DNA from: an uncultured Oscillospiraceae bacterium
GTDB taxonomy: Bacteria; Bacillota; Clostridia; Oscillospirales; Oscillospiraceae
Reading direction: 5' to 3'
DNA: 46,009 bases
NCBI GenBank assembly: GCA_947599925.1
Contig: CANQFT010000017.1
Location: 1 to 46,009 of the forward strand
Position 1 is the first letter of the stretch; the number at the start of each line of letters is the position of its first letter. Made by a program: the position numbers and the translations under genes. Below the pieces are notes generated by a model. The model worked only from the letters and a program-made list of their open reading frames with translations, was not told the DNA's origin and searched no databases. Of the stretch, positions 23,684-31,206 are shown piece after piece.

Positions 23684-23693
23684 TTTCCCAGCC

Positions 23694-23733
23694 GGAAAGC
23701 CGCCCCTCCATCTGACCGGAGAGGCGGCTTTCC
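23694..23733 (-). terminator. Hairpin at the end of the feo cluster
   Basis: GGAAAGCCGCC and GGCGGCTTTCC form an 11-bp stem with a possible inner CTCC/GGAG pairing. The minus-strand continuation GGCTGGGAAAA has no proper T-run, so termination may be weak or the hairpin may protect the 3' end. Confidence 0.6.
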
Positions 23734-23771
23734 ATGTGTGTGTATGATGACCCAAAGGTCAGGGGTTGGTT

Positions 23772-23906
23772 TTACCGGCAGTGGCCGCACCGGGGACAGT
23801 CCCCGCCGCAGGAGCAGGACTTGCCGGACTTGTGGCTCTTCCAGACCGAGCGGACCGCGACGGCGGCCAGGGCGGCCAGGATCAGCAATACGACAGCGGT
23901 GCCCAT
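23772..23906 (-). CDS. FeoB-associated Cys-rich membrane peptide
   Basis: A 44-residue protein: one hydrophobic helix (about 3-18), then a basic stretch and a Cys-rich tail, SCSCGGDCPRCGHC. This is the layout of the small Cys-rich protein found after feoB in many Firmicutes. The ATG at 23906 lies 10 bases after the feoB stop and follows a GAGG-containing leader. It probably helps FeoB function or metal handling; the exact role is not known. Confidence 0.8.
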   Translation of the reverse strand: MGTAVVLLILAALAAVAVRSVWKSHKSGKSCSCGGDCPRCGHCR

Positions 23907-23916
23907 GTTCCCCGCC

Positions 23917-26307
23917 TCACTTTCCGGCGGCGGCGGCCACGCTGGAGAGGCCGGCGCCGGCGTGGTCAGGGTCGGCGCCCTTGCGGAAGAGCAGGTACAA
24001 AAGCCCCGCCAGGGCGGCAAGGGCCGCCACGGTGAAGAAGTTGAAGGACACCGCTCCGGTGAACAGCCCGCCCAGCTGGTAGACGATGAGGGAGATCACG
24101 TAGGCGAAGGCGCACATATACCCCACCGCGCCCAGGGTCCACTTGACGTTGTTCATCTCACGCTTGATGGCGCCGATGGCGGCGAAGCAGGGGGCGCACA
24201 GGAGGTTGAAGATCATAAAGGAATAGGCGGTCAGGCCGGTGAAGGCCAGGGCCATCTGGGCGCTCAGGTTGCCCGGATAGAGCACGCCCATGGTGCCCAC
24301 CACCTCCTCCTTGGCGATGAGGCCGGTGATGGTGGCCACGGTGGCCTGCCAGTTGCCAAAGCCCAGAGGGGCGAAGATCCAGCAGACCGCCCCGCCGATG
24401 GCAGCGAGCAAAGAGGCGTCGCTATCCTCCACCATGCCAAAGCCGCCCTGGGTGAAGCCAAAGCTCTGGAGGAACCACAGGAGGATGGCGGAGACCAAAA
24501 TGACCGTCCCGGCCCGCTTGATGAAGGACCAGCCCCGCTCCCAGGTGGCCCGCAGGACGTTCCCGGCGCTGGGCAGGTGGTAGGCGGGCAACTCCATGAC
24601 GAAGGGGGCGGGCTCCCCGGCGAAGGCTTTGAACTTTTTCAGCATGATGCCGGAGAGGATGATGGCGGCGATGCCGATGAAGTAGGCCGAGGCCGCCACC
24701 CAGGGAGAGTGGCCGAACAGTGCCCCGGCAAACAGGGCGATGATGGGGGCCTTGGCCCCGCAGGGCATGAAGGTGGTGGTCATCAGGGTCATCTTCCGGT
24801 CCCGGTCCTGCTCGATGGTCCGGGAAGCCATGAGCCCTGGTACGCCGCAGCCGGTGGCCACCAGCATGGGGATGAAGGATTTGCCGGACAGTCCGAAGCG
24901 CCGGAAGATCCGGTCCATGATAAAGGCGATGCGGGACATATAGCCCACGTCCTCCAAAATCGCCAGGAGCAAAAACAGCACCAGCATCTGGGGCACGAAG
25001 CCCAGCACCGCGCCCACGCCGCCGATGACGCCGTCCAGCACCAGGGAGGCGACCACCTCGTTGCAGTGGATGGCGTTCAAGGCATTTTCCACCAGCACCG
25101 GGATACCGGGGACCCACACGCCGTAGTCGCCGGGGTCGGGCTCGGGAACCGCCAGGGACGCCTGGTAGAGTTCCTGGGTGACGGCCACGGTCTCGGTGTC
25201 GCCGGTCTCGTCGTCGTAGAAGTAGACCTCGCTCTCCCCGGCCTCGTATGCCTCCATGACCGCCTGGGCCTCCTCGAAGGCGCCGGAGGCCTCCTCCCAG
25301 GCGTCGGCGTCGGCGGTGAAGGGGACGAACCAGCCGTCTCCAAAGAGGCCGTCGTTGGCCCAGTCGGTGAGGTGCGTGCCGATGGACACCGTCCAGCTGC
25401 CCATGGCCAGGGCGTACACCAGGAACATGACCACCACGAAGATGGGCAGGGCCAGCACCCGGTTTGTCACCACCCGGTCGATCTTGTCCGAGAGGCTCAA
25501 AGAGCCCTTGGTCTTCCCCTTCTTCACCGCTTTGGACATGAGGGAGGCGATGTAGGCGTAGCGCTGGTTTGTGATGATGCTCTCCGCGTCGTCGTCCAGC
25601 TCCGCCTCGCAGTCGGCGATGTGGGTTTCCAGATGGGCCAACAGGTCGGCGTCCAGGGCCAGGTCGGCCAGCACCTTCTCGTCCCGCTCAAAGACCTTGA
25701 TGGCGTACCAGCGCAGATACCCCCGGGGGACGGCGGTCTGGATGGACTCCTCGATGTGGGCCAGGGCGTGCTCCACACTGCCGGTGAACACGTGGGGCAG
25801 CTCTCCGGCCCGGTGGCTCCGGGCCAGCTCCACCGCCTTCTCCGCGGCGGCCATGCCCCCCTCTCCTTTCAGCGCGGAGATCTCCACCACCGGGCAGCCC
25901 AGGGCGGCGCCCAGACGGTCCAGGTCGATCTTGTCCCCGTTCTTCCGCACCAGGTCGATCATGTTCACCGCCACCACCACCGGCAGGCCCAGCTCGATGA
26001 GCTGGGTGGTCAGGTAGAGGTTGCGCTCGATGTTGGTGCCGTCTACGATGTTGAGGATGGCGTCCGGCCTCTCCCGGACCAGGTAGTTCCGGGCCACCAC
26101 CTCCTCCAAGGTGTAGGGCGACAGGGAGTAGATGCCGGGCAGGTCCTGGATGGTCACGTCCTTGTGGCCTTTCAGGGTGCCCTCCTTTTTCTCCACCGTC
26201 ACCCCCGGCCAGTTGCCCACATACTGGTTGGAGCCGGTGAGGGCGTTGAACAGCGTGGTCTTCCCGCAGTTGGGGTTGCCCGCCAGGGCGATCTTCAAGT
26301 CTGCCAA
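23917..26307 (-). CDS. feoB: Ferrous iron transporter FeoB
   Basis: FeoB imports Fe(II) across the cytoplasmic membrane. The 796-residue protein begins with a GTPase domain: G1 GNPNCGKTT (9-17), the G2 region YVGNWPGVTV, G3 DLPGIYSLSP, G4 NMID and ISALKGEG as G5. A helical regulatory domain follows, then the membrane core with two Gate motifs: GCGVPGLMASRT and PCFAAIGAIKRE. A soluble insertion of about 90 residues (about 325-415, Glu/Asp-rich) lies between the first membrane segments. AAAGGAGG is seven bases before the ATG. A DtxR-type box (26325-26340) is directly upstream. Confidence 0.96.
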   Translation of the reverse strand: MADLKIALAGNPNCGKTTLFNALTGSNQYVGNWPGVTVEKKEGTLKGHKDVTIQDLPGIYSLSPYTLEEVVARNYLVRERPDAILNIVDGTNIERNLYLTTQLIELGLPVVVAVNMIDLVRKNGDKIDLDRLGAALGCPVVEISALKGEGGMAAAEKAVELARSHRAGELPHVFTGSVEHALAHIEESIQTAVPRGYLRWYAIKVFERDEKVLADLALDADLLAHLETHIADCEAELDDDAESIITNQRYAYIASLMSKAVKKGKTKGSLSLSDKIDRVVTNRVLALPIFVVVMFLVYALAMGSWTVSIGTHLTDWANDGLFGDGWFVPFTADADAWEEASGAFEEAQAVMEAYEAGESEVYFYDDETGDTETVAVTQELYQASLAVPEPDPGDYGVWVPGIPVLVENALNAIHCNEVVASLVLDGVIGGVGAVLGFVPQMLVLFLLLAILEDVGYMSRIAFIMDRIFRRFGLSGKSFIPMLVATGCGVPGLMASRTIEQDRDRKMTLMTTTFMPCGAKAPIIALFAGALFGHSPWVAASAYFIGIAAIILSGIMLKKFKAFAGEPAPFVMELPAYHLPSAGNVLRATWERGWSFIKRAGTVILVSAILLWFLQSFGFTQGGFGMVEDSDASLLAAIGGAVCWIFAPLGFGNWQATVATITGLIAKEEVVGTMGVLYPGNLSAQMALAFTGLTAYSFMIFNLLCAPCFAAIGAIKREMNNVKWTLGAVGYMCAFAYVISLIVYQLGGLFTGAVSFNFFTVAALAALAGLLYLLFRKGADPDHAGAGLSSVAAAAGK

Positions 26308-26324
26308 TGCTGTATCCTCCTTTA

Positions 26325-26340
26325 ATTAGCTATAACTAAC
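26325..26340. promoter_or_regulatory. DtxR-type box A, in front of feoB
   Basis: ATTAG-CTATAA-CTAAC differs from the common GTTAG-N6-CTAAC at one base. It lies just upstream of the feoB SD, inside the feoA-feoB gap. Confidence 0.55.
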
Positions 26341-26357
26341 CTATCTGCAAAAAAATT

Positions 26358-26579
26358 TTACTCCACCTCGATCATCTCCGCGTCCGCCTTGCGGACGGAG
26401 AGCTCGTAGCCCCGGACGTTCAGCTCCATGGGGTCGCCCAGAGGGGCCACCTTGCGGACAAAGAGCTGGGTGCCGCGGGTGATGCCCATGTCCATGATCC
26501 GCCGCTTCACCGCGCCCTCCCCGTGGAGCTTGACCACGGTGGTGGTCTGCCCCACCTTCACGTCTTTCAGCGTTTTCAT
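26358..26579 (-). CDS. feoA: FeoA protein (second of two)
   Basis: FeoA is a small SH3-like cytoplasmic protein needed for FeoB activity. The 73 residues (LKDVKVGQTTTVVKLHGEG, seen as LKDVKVGQ and VKLHGEG, then RRIMDMGITRGTQLFVRKVAPLGDP as MDMGITRG and APLGDP, and SVRKADAEMIEV) fit the family closely. It is closer to the standard FeoA than its neighbour. GGAGGAGAGG precedes the ATG. Confidence 0.93.
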   Translation of the reverse strand: MKTLKDVKVGQTTTVVKLHGEGAVKRRIMDMGITRGTQLFVRKVAPLGDPMELNVRGYELSVRKADAEMIEVE

Positions 26580-26592
26580 CCTCTCTCCTCCT

Positions 26593-26808
26593 TCATACTG
26601 TTATCAGAATACGGTTTGCCATCTGCTGGTCCAGGGCCACCCGGCTGTCCTTCACCTGGAGGATCAGGTTTCCCCCCATGGCGCTGACCACCGTGACCAC
26701 CGCGTCCACCACGAAGCCCAGCTCCGCCAGGTGAGCGCGCACCTCGTCCCGGCCGGAGATCTTGCGGACTGTCCCCGACTCCCCAGGGGACAACATGGAT
26801 AAGGGCAT
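26593..26808 (-). CDS. FeoA-domain protein (first of two)
   Basis: The 71-residue product shares the FeoA pattern (SMLSPGESGTVRKISG, HLAELGFV, VVSAMGGNLILQVKDSRVALDQ as landmarks) but is more divergent than the next gene. It is the first gene of the feo transcript, 13 bases before the second feoA. GAAGGGAGGGAG precedes the ATG. Two different FeoA proteins may have separate contacts with FeoB, or one may help regulation; the sequence does not decide. Confidence 0.85.
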   Translation of the reverse strand: MPLSMLSPGESGTVRKISGRDEVRAHLAELGFVVDAVVTVVSAMGGNLILQVKDSRVALDQQMANRILITV

Positions 26809-26824
26809 GGCGCTCCCTCCCTTC

Positions 26825-26840
26825 GTTAGATATGACTAAC
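26825..26840. promoter_or_regulatory. DtxR-type box B
   Basis: GTTAG-ATATGA-CTAAC, perfect arms, in the leader between the feo promoter and the first feoA. Confidence 0.6.
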
Positions 26841-26858
26841 CAGACGGCGGCGAAATGG

Positions 26859-26874
26859 GTTAGCAACAGCTAAC
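26859..26874. promoter_or_regulatory. DtxR-type box C
   Basis: GTTAG-CAACAG-CTAAC, inside a longer perfect palindrome with arms GGGTTAGC/GCTAACCC (26857-26876). It lies just downstream of the predicted start of the feo transcript. Confidence 0.65.
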
Positions 26875-26883
26875 CCAAGCAAA

Positions 26884-26899
26884 GTTAGTATACACAAAC
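26884..26899. promoter_or_regulatory. DtxR-type box D, over the feo -10
   Basis: GTTAG-TATACA-CAAAC has one mismatch in the second arm and overlaps the -10 of the feo promoter. Confidence 0.5.
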
Positions 26900-26915
26900 T
26901 CAGTCCCGTTGTCAA
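26887..26915 (-). promoter_or_regulatory. Promoter of the feo operon
   Basis: On the minus strand TTGACA (26915-26910), 17 bases, TATACT (26892-26887). Boxes D and C cover the -10 and the start site, the arrangement expected for iron-dependent repression. Confidence 0.85.
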
Positions 26916-26936
26916 CCCCCCTCTCCCAATTTTTTC

Positions 26937-26965
26937 TTGCCCTGGGGCGGTTTTTGTGATAAGGT
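26937..26965 (+). promoter_or_regulatory. Probable promoter of the DtxR-family regulator
   Basis: TTGCCC (26937-26942), 17 bases, TAAGGT (26960-26965) with TG one base before it as an extended -10. It diverges from the feo promoter. Confidence 0.55.
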
Positions 26966-26998
26966 GTAACCATCCACCAGAGAGGAGGCGCCCGTTTT

Positions 26999-27367
26999 AT
27001 GGCAATTCACGAATCCGGCGAGGACTATCTGGAATCCATCCTCAAGCTCCAGGAGCAGGGCAAGTCTGTGCGGGGCATCGACATCGTGGCCGACCTCGGC
27101 TACTCCAAGCCCAGCGTCAGCGTTGCCATGAAAAAGCTCCGGGAGAGCGGCTACATCCAGACCGGGGACGGCGGCGTCATCCTCCTCACCGACGCCGGCC
27201 GGGAAGTTGCCATGCGCACCTGGGAGCGGCACCGCACCCTCAGGGACTTTTTCGTCCGCCTGGGGGTGGGCCCGGCGGTGGCGGAGCGGGACGCCTGCAA
27301 GGTGGAGCACGACCTGTCCGACGAGACCTTTGAAAAGCTCCTCCAGTACGCCAGAGAGCACACCTGA
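26999..27367 (+). CDS. DtxR/MntR-family metal-dependent repressor
   Basis: The 122-residue regulator has an N-terminal winged helix (DIVADLGYSKPSVSVAMKKL) and a dimerisation/metal-binding domain, but no C-terminal SH3 domain, like MntR. Likely metal ligands are Asp9, Glu12, His78, Cys100, Glu103 and His104. All but Cys100 fit MntR positions shifted by one; Cys in place of Glu and the motif DACKVEHDLSDE follow DtxR/IdeR. This suggests Fe(II) sensing, which fits its place beside feo. It starts at 26999 after GAGGAGG. It presumably binds the four boxes between the two units and could limit its own synthesis. Confidence 0.9.
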   Translation: MAIHESGEDYLESILKLQEQGKSVRGIDIVADLGYSKPSVSVAMKKLRESGYIQTGDGGVILLTDAGREVAMRTWERHRTLRDFFVRLGVGPAVAERDACKVEHDLSDETFEKLLQYAREHT

Positions 27368-27382
27368 TCGGCCCCAGCCCAC

Positions 27383-27420
27383 AAAAAGGCGCCCTTCCCA
27401 AGCGGGAAGGGCGCCTTTTT
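27383..27420. terminator. Bidirectional terminator between the DtxR-type gene and the SLH gene
   Basis: AAAAAGGCGCCCTTCCC pairs with its complement around AAGC, with TTTTT on both strands. Confidence 0.93.
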
Positions 27421-27440
27421 CACGCTGCGGCGCGGGGGTT

Positions 27441-29885
27441 TTACTTGCGGATGAGGCTCCTGGCCTCAAAGGTGCCATCGGTGCCGTAGGAGCCGTAGAC
27501 TTCGACGGTGTTGCCCACCGCCAGCTGGGTGATGCGGGTGAGGGAGGCCCCGGTGACATCCAGGAAGCCCACGTTGGTCCCCAGATGGACCTTCACCGGC
27601 ACCGCGTCCGCCCCGGCGGGCAGAACGGTGACCATGCGCTCCTGGTCGTCCTTGCTGATGATCTTGCCCTCCACGGTGGTCTGGGAGATGGCGGAGCCGG
27701 AGAACTGGATGGAGAGGATGCGGCTGCCATCTGTGACCAGGGCCACCGGGCCGCCCGCTTTCACGTCGGTGAGGGCGGCGGCGTTTTCGTCGCGGGTGAC
27801 GGTGACCCCGGCGTCGGCGGTGTACTGCTGGACGATGCCGCTGGGCAGGAGGACGCTGAGAACGGCGGAGCCGTCGGCCTTGAAGGTGATGGCGTCCAGG
27901 GTGCCGGTGACGTTGGCGGCACGGGGCGTCACGTCGATCTGGCTGACGTTGTGGTAGCGCAGGGTGACCACCACGCTGTCCCCGGTGGTGAGGTGGGTGA
28001 CGTCGCTGTCCTTGCCGTCCACCAGAATGACCACGTTTTTCAGGTCCTCCAGGGCGATGGTGTACTCATACACCGCGCCGTCCTCCCCTTTCACGGAGAG
28101 CTGCAGCTGGTCGGTGGTGGGGTAGGTGACGGCGGTGAGGGTGCCCTCCACGCTCTCCAGGCCGCTCCAGGCGGAGAGCTCCGTGACCATGGCCCCTTCC
28201 AGCTTGGCGGTGACGAAAGTGGAGGTGGGCACCTTGCTCAGCTCGGTCTCCTTGCCCTCGTAGAGCACCACGCAGTCCTCGGCCACCTCCCAGGGCGTGC
28301 GGCGGGTGTCGGTGGTGCGGGTGATCTCCACCTTGTTGGGGGTCTGTCTGGCGGAAACGCTCTGGAGCACGCCCTGGATGTACTGCCCGTCCAGGTCCAC
28401 GTCGATGCTCTTCAAATCGGAGAAGTCGCTGTCGGACACCCGGAGGGTCACGTGCTTGCCCTCAAAGCTCTCTTTCAGCCCGGTCAGGCTCTGGCCCGCG
28501 GAGGACACGGCCACATCCGCGGTCACGGCGTAGGTGGTGGGCAGACCGCTGAAGGAGTTGACGGTGGCGGTGGTCTTGGTGATGGTGCCCTGGGTGGTGG
28601 TGGTCACGTCGGTGAGGATGCCCTCGATCTGGCGGGTGCCGCCGGAGAGGGTGAGGGACAGCACCGTCTTACGGCTGTTGGCGGTGAGCTTGGCGGCGGT
28701 GTAGCCCGCATCCGGGTCAATGACGGACCTGTCGCCCACCTTGCCGCCGGCGGAGACCTGGGTGAAGCGGTCGATGGGATAGCTGATCCCGTCCACCACC
28801 ACCGCCTCGGCGGTGACGCCGTCACAGGCGCCCTCTACCTGGCTCAGAGATCCGGCGGCGATGAGTCGGACCATGACCACGTTCCCCTCGCCGTCAAAGC
28901 GCAGTTTGGCGAAGGAGCCGTTTTTCAGGTCGGTGGCCTTGGCGGGCATATTGTTCTGGTAGATCTTCGCCGCGGAGGGCAGCTTGTAGGTGTGCTGGCC
29001 ATCCAGGTCCTCCAGCGTCACCTGGCGCACGCCGTCCGCGTCCACATCCACCGCCCGGATGATACCGGTGGCGAAGGCGTACGTCTCGTACCGGGGCAGT
29101 TCCACGGCCACCTCCCGCTCTTCCAGGATGTTCTCAATGGCCCTGGACAGCATGGTGGCGCAGACGGCCCGGCTCATGCCCTGGTCGGGGTTGAAGTTCC
29201 GGTTCTCGTCCCCGGTGAGGACGCCGTAGTTATAGAGGAGCTTGACATAGGGCCGGTACTCCCGGCCGATCTTGGCCTCATCGGCGAAGAAGGACAGGTC
29301 GCTGGAACTGAGGCTCTTGGCAAAGTCCTCCAGCCCCATGGCCCGGATCAGGTACACCGCGAAGTCCGCCTTGGTCATGGGCGAGGCCAAACGGTCCGCG
29401 TCCCGCAGAAGCTCCAGGTCCTCCGCGGAGAGGATGCCCAGCTCCAGGCAGGCAGCGGCCTCGCGGCGGAACCACATGAAGGGCGCGGTGGCGCTGTCCG
29501 GGTCCTCCGCCGTACCGGGGATGAGCTCCCGCATCTGTTCCAGACGGTCCTTCAGGATGGTCTCCCTCTGCTGTACGTCCACGATCATCCGGGCGCACAG
29601 GGTCAGCCCCACCGCCTCAGTCACCATGTCCCCAGGGCCGAAGTTGGTGATGGTGTTGCCCTGTTCGTCCTGATAGGGGGTGTAGCCGATGAAGAGGCCG
29701 CGGCGCAGTGTGTCGTCCACCGTGGGCCAGGCCCACTTCCACTGGTAGTCATTGGTGTAGGAGTTGATCTCCATCAGGTCCTGGAAATCCTCGTGGGTGG
29801 TCTCCTCCGCCGCCACCACCGGGGTCAGCAGTCCCAGACAGAGGACCACAGCCAACAGCAACGCCGTCATTTTTCTTCCGTTCAT
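27441..29885 (-). CDS. SLH-domain surface protein with seven beta-rich repeats
   Basis: The 814-residue protein has a signal peptide (about 1-26, ending VVAAEE), a region with SLH repeats (about 30-230; the typical MTKADFAVYLIRAMGL and FNPDQGMSRAVCATMLSRAI, as landmarks) that should hold it to the wall polymer, then about seven repeats of roughly 75-80 residues (about 240-814). Each repeat opens with a motif like VEGTLTAV, IQGVLQSV, IEGILTDV, VTGTLDAI or VEGKIIS and closes with a strand like VVVTLRYHNVSQI. It is a common exported architecture of Clostridia, with unknown partners. The ATG at 29885 has GGAGGTG upstream; its promoter lies within a large inverted repeat. Confidence 0.85.
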   Translation of the reverse strand: MNGRKMTALLLAVVLCLGLLTPVVAAEETTHEDFQDLMEINSYTNDYQWKWAWPTVDDTLRRGLFIGYTPYQDEQGNTITNFGPGDMVTEAVGLTLCARMIVDVQQRETILKDRLEQMRELIPGTAEDPDSATAPFMWFRREAAACLELGILSAEDLELLRDADRLASPMTKADFAVYLIRAMGLEDFAKSLSSSDLSFFADEAKIGREYRPYVKLLYNYGVLTGDENRNFNPDQGMSRAVCATMLSRAIENILEEREVAVELPRYETYAFATGIIRAVDVDADGVRQVTLEDLDGQHTYKLPSAAKIYQNNMPAKATDLKNGSFAKLRFDGEGNVVMVRLIAAGSLSQVEGACDGVTAEAVVVDGISYPIDRFTQVSAGGKVGDRSVIDPDAGYTAAKLTANSRKTVLSLTLSGGTRQIEGILTDVTTTTQGTITKTTATVNSFSGLPTTYAVTADVAVSSAGQSLTGLKESFEGKHVTLRVSDSDFSDLKSIDVDLDGQYIQGVLQSVSARQTPNKVEITRTTDTRRTPWEVAEDCVVLYEGKETELSKVPTSTFVTAKLEGAMVTELSAWSGLESVEGTLTAVTYPTTDQLQLSVKGEDGAVYEYTIALEDLKNVVILVDGKDSDVTHLTTGDSVVVTLRYHNVSQIDVTPRAANVTGTLDAITFKADGSAVLSVLLPSGIVQQYTADAGVTVTRDENAAALTDVKAGGPVALVTDGSRILSIQFSGSAISQTTVEGKIISKDDQERMVTVLPAGADAVPVKVHLGTNVGFLDVTGASLTRITQLAVGNTVEVYGSYGTDGTFEARSLIRK

Positions 29886-29933
29886 TGTTACCGCACCTCC
29901 ATGCAAATCGGTGGACTATGCCAATATATACAA

Positions 29934-29962
29934 ATTATAGTACCTCGCCCCACAAAATGCAA
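29934..29962 (-). promoter_or_regulatory. Promoter of the SLH gene
   Basis: On the minus strand TTGCAT (29962-29957), 17 bases, TATAAT (29939-29934). Confidence 0.85.
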
Positions 29963-29988
29963 CTACATTTTGCGAAGCGGGGTACTAT
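29937..29988 (-). repeat. Large imperfect inverted repeat after chrA and over the SLH promoter
   Basis: The 23-base arms 29937-29959 and 29966-29988 match at 19 positions; as RNA on the minus strand there is only one mismatch and three G-U pairs. It starts about 30 bases after the stop of the last chrA gene, so transcripts of the proBA-nadE-chrA unit would end in this hairpin. The -35 and spacer of the SLH promoter lie inside the same repeat. No T-run follows. Confidence 0.75.
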
Positions 29989-30019
29989 GTTGAGACGCCA
30001 AATCCTGGTTTTTGTTCCC

Positions 30020-30625
30020 TCAGAGTTGGAGCGCCACCCCAAGAGCGGCGGCGGCGGCGATATACACGATGGGGTGCAGCTTTTTCAGCCGGGGCAGACG
30101 CATACACACAAAGACGGCCACGGCGATGGCCACGGCGGGCCAGACGATGGAGAGCCCGGCCTCCCCGGACCCTGGGGCGAGGGTGATGACCCGCGGGTCG
30201 TCCCAGGCCAGCCGCCCGTCGTTCAAAAGGGCGATCAGCGCCACGGAGACGCCGGCGGCGGTGATGAGGGCGGTGGAGGCGGGGCGCAGGCCCTGGAACA
30301 CGCCGTCCACCACCTTGCTGTCCCGAAATTTTTTCAGAAACAGCGCCACCAGCAAAATGACCAGGATAGAGGGCGTGATCAGCCCCAAAACGCCCACCAC
30401 CGCGCCCAGCGGTCCGCCGCAGGCAAAGCCCACATAGGTGGACATATTGACCCCCATAGGGCCGGGGGTGGACTCGCTGACGGCGATCATATCCGCCAGG
30501 TCCGCCGGGCTGAACCAGCCGGTGCGCTGGCCCAGGTCCTGCAAAAAGGGGATGGTGGCGAGGCCCCCGCCCACGGAGAAGAGCCCCACCTTGAAGAACT
30601 CGAAAAAGAGGCGCAGGTAGATCAC
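30020..30625 (-). CDS. Chromate transporter family protein, second half-size subunit
   Basis: It is a 201-residue, highly hydrophobic CHR-family protein with the motif FKVGLFSVGGGLATIPFLQ and STPGPMGVNMSTYVGFACGG (landmarks FSVGGGLATIP and TPGPMGVN). Full-length ChrA has two such halves in one chain; here they are two genes. It starts with a GTG (30625) that overlaps the stop of the first half as GTGA, so the halves are probably made together and pair in the membrane. Export of chromate or another oxyanion is the family's role; the true substrate in a gut anaerobe is not known. Confidence 0.88.
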   Translation of the reverse strand: MIYLRLFFEFFKVGLFSVGGGLATIPFLQDLGQRTGWFSPADLADMIAVSESTPGPMGVNMSTYVGFACGGPLGAVVGVLGLITPSILVILLVALFLKKFRDSKVVDGVFQGLRPASTALITAAGVSVALIALLNDGRLAWDDPRVITLAPGSGEAGLSIVWPAVAIAVAVFVCMRLPRLKKLHPIVYIAAAAALGVALQL

Positions 30626-31206
30626 CCGTTTTTCCCTCCTTTCCGGCGGAGGGAGAGGGCCAGCCCCGCCGCTCCCGCCAGCACCACGTAGGTCACGGGG
30701 CTGAAGAGGAAGGCGGCGGCGGGGAAGGCCGCCTCCAGCTGACTGTCAAAGACGCTGAACAACAGCACCGCCGCGAAGATGACGGCGGCGGGGAGGCTCC
30801 GCACCGTGGTCTTGCCCAGCTTGAGGACGCTGGAGGCGATCAGGGCCACCACGGCGGCCCGGACCCCGGCAAAGGCGTGGCCCACGGCCTCAATGTGGGC
30901 AAAGCTCTTCAAAAAGGCGGCGATGAGGGTGATGATGACCACGCTGGGAAAGACCACGCCCAGGGTAGCCACCACGCCGCCCAGGTTCCCCTTGCGCTTG
31001 GCCCCCACAAAGGTGGCGGTGTTCACGGCGATGACGCCGGGGGTACACTGGCCGATGGCGAAGTAGTCGGCCAGCTCCTCCGCGGTACACCAGCCCCGCT
31101 TCTCCACCACTTCCCGTTGGAGGATGGGCAGCATGGCGTAGCCCCCGCCAAAGGTACACGCCCCCACTTGGGCAAAGACCAGGAACAGTTGCAGATAGTC
31201 CTTCAC
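30622..31206 (-). CDS. Chromate transporter family protein, first half-size subunit
   Basis: The 194-residue protein has the CHR motif FAQVGACTFGGGYAMLPIL and GQCTPGVIAVNTATFVG with several hydrophobic segments. The GTG at 31206 overlaps the nadE stop as GTGA; the longer frame from 31368 lies inside nadE and is not coding. Its stop overlaps the start of the next half. It is thus tied by translation to nadE on one side and its partner on the other. Confidence 0.88.
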   Translation of the reverse strand: MKDYLQLFLVFAQVGACTFGGGYAMLPILQREVVEKRGWCTAEELADYFAIGQCTPGVIAVNTATFVGAKRKGNLGGVVATLGVVFPSVVIITLIAAFLKSFAHIEAVGHAFAGVRAAVVALIASSVLKLGKTTVRSLPAAVIFAAVLLFSVFDSQLEAAFPAAAFLFSPVTYVVLAGAAGLALSLRRKGGKNG

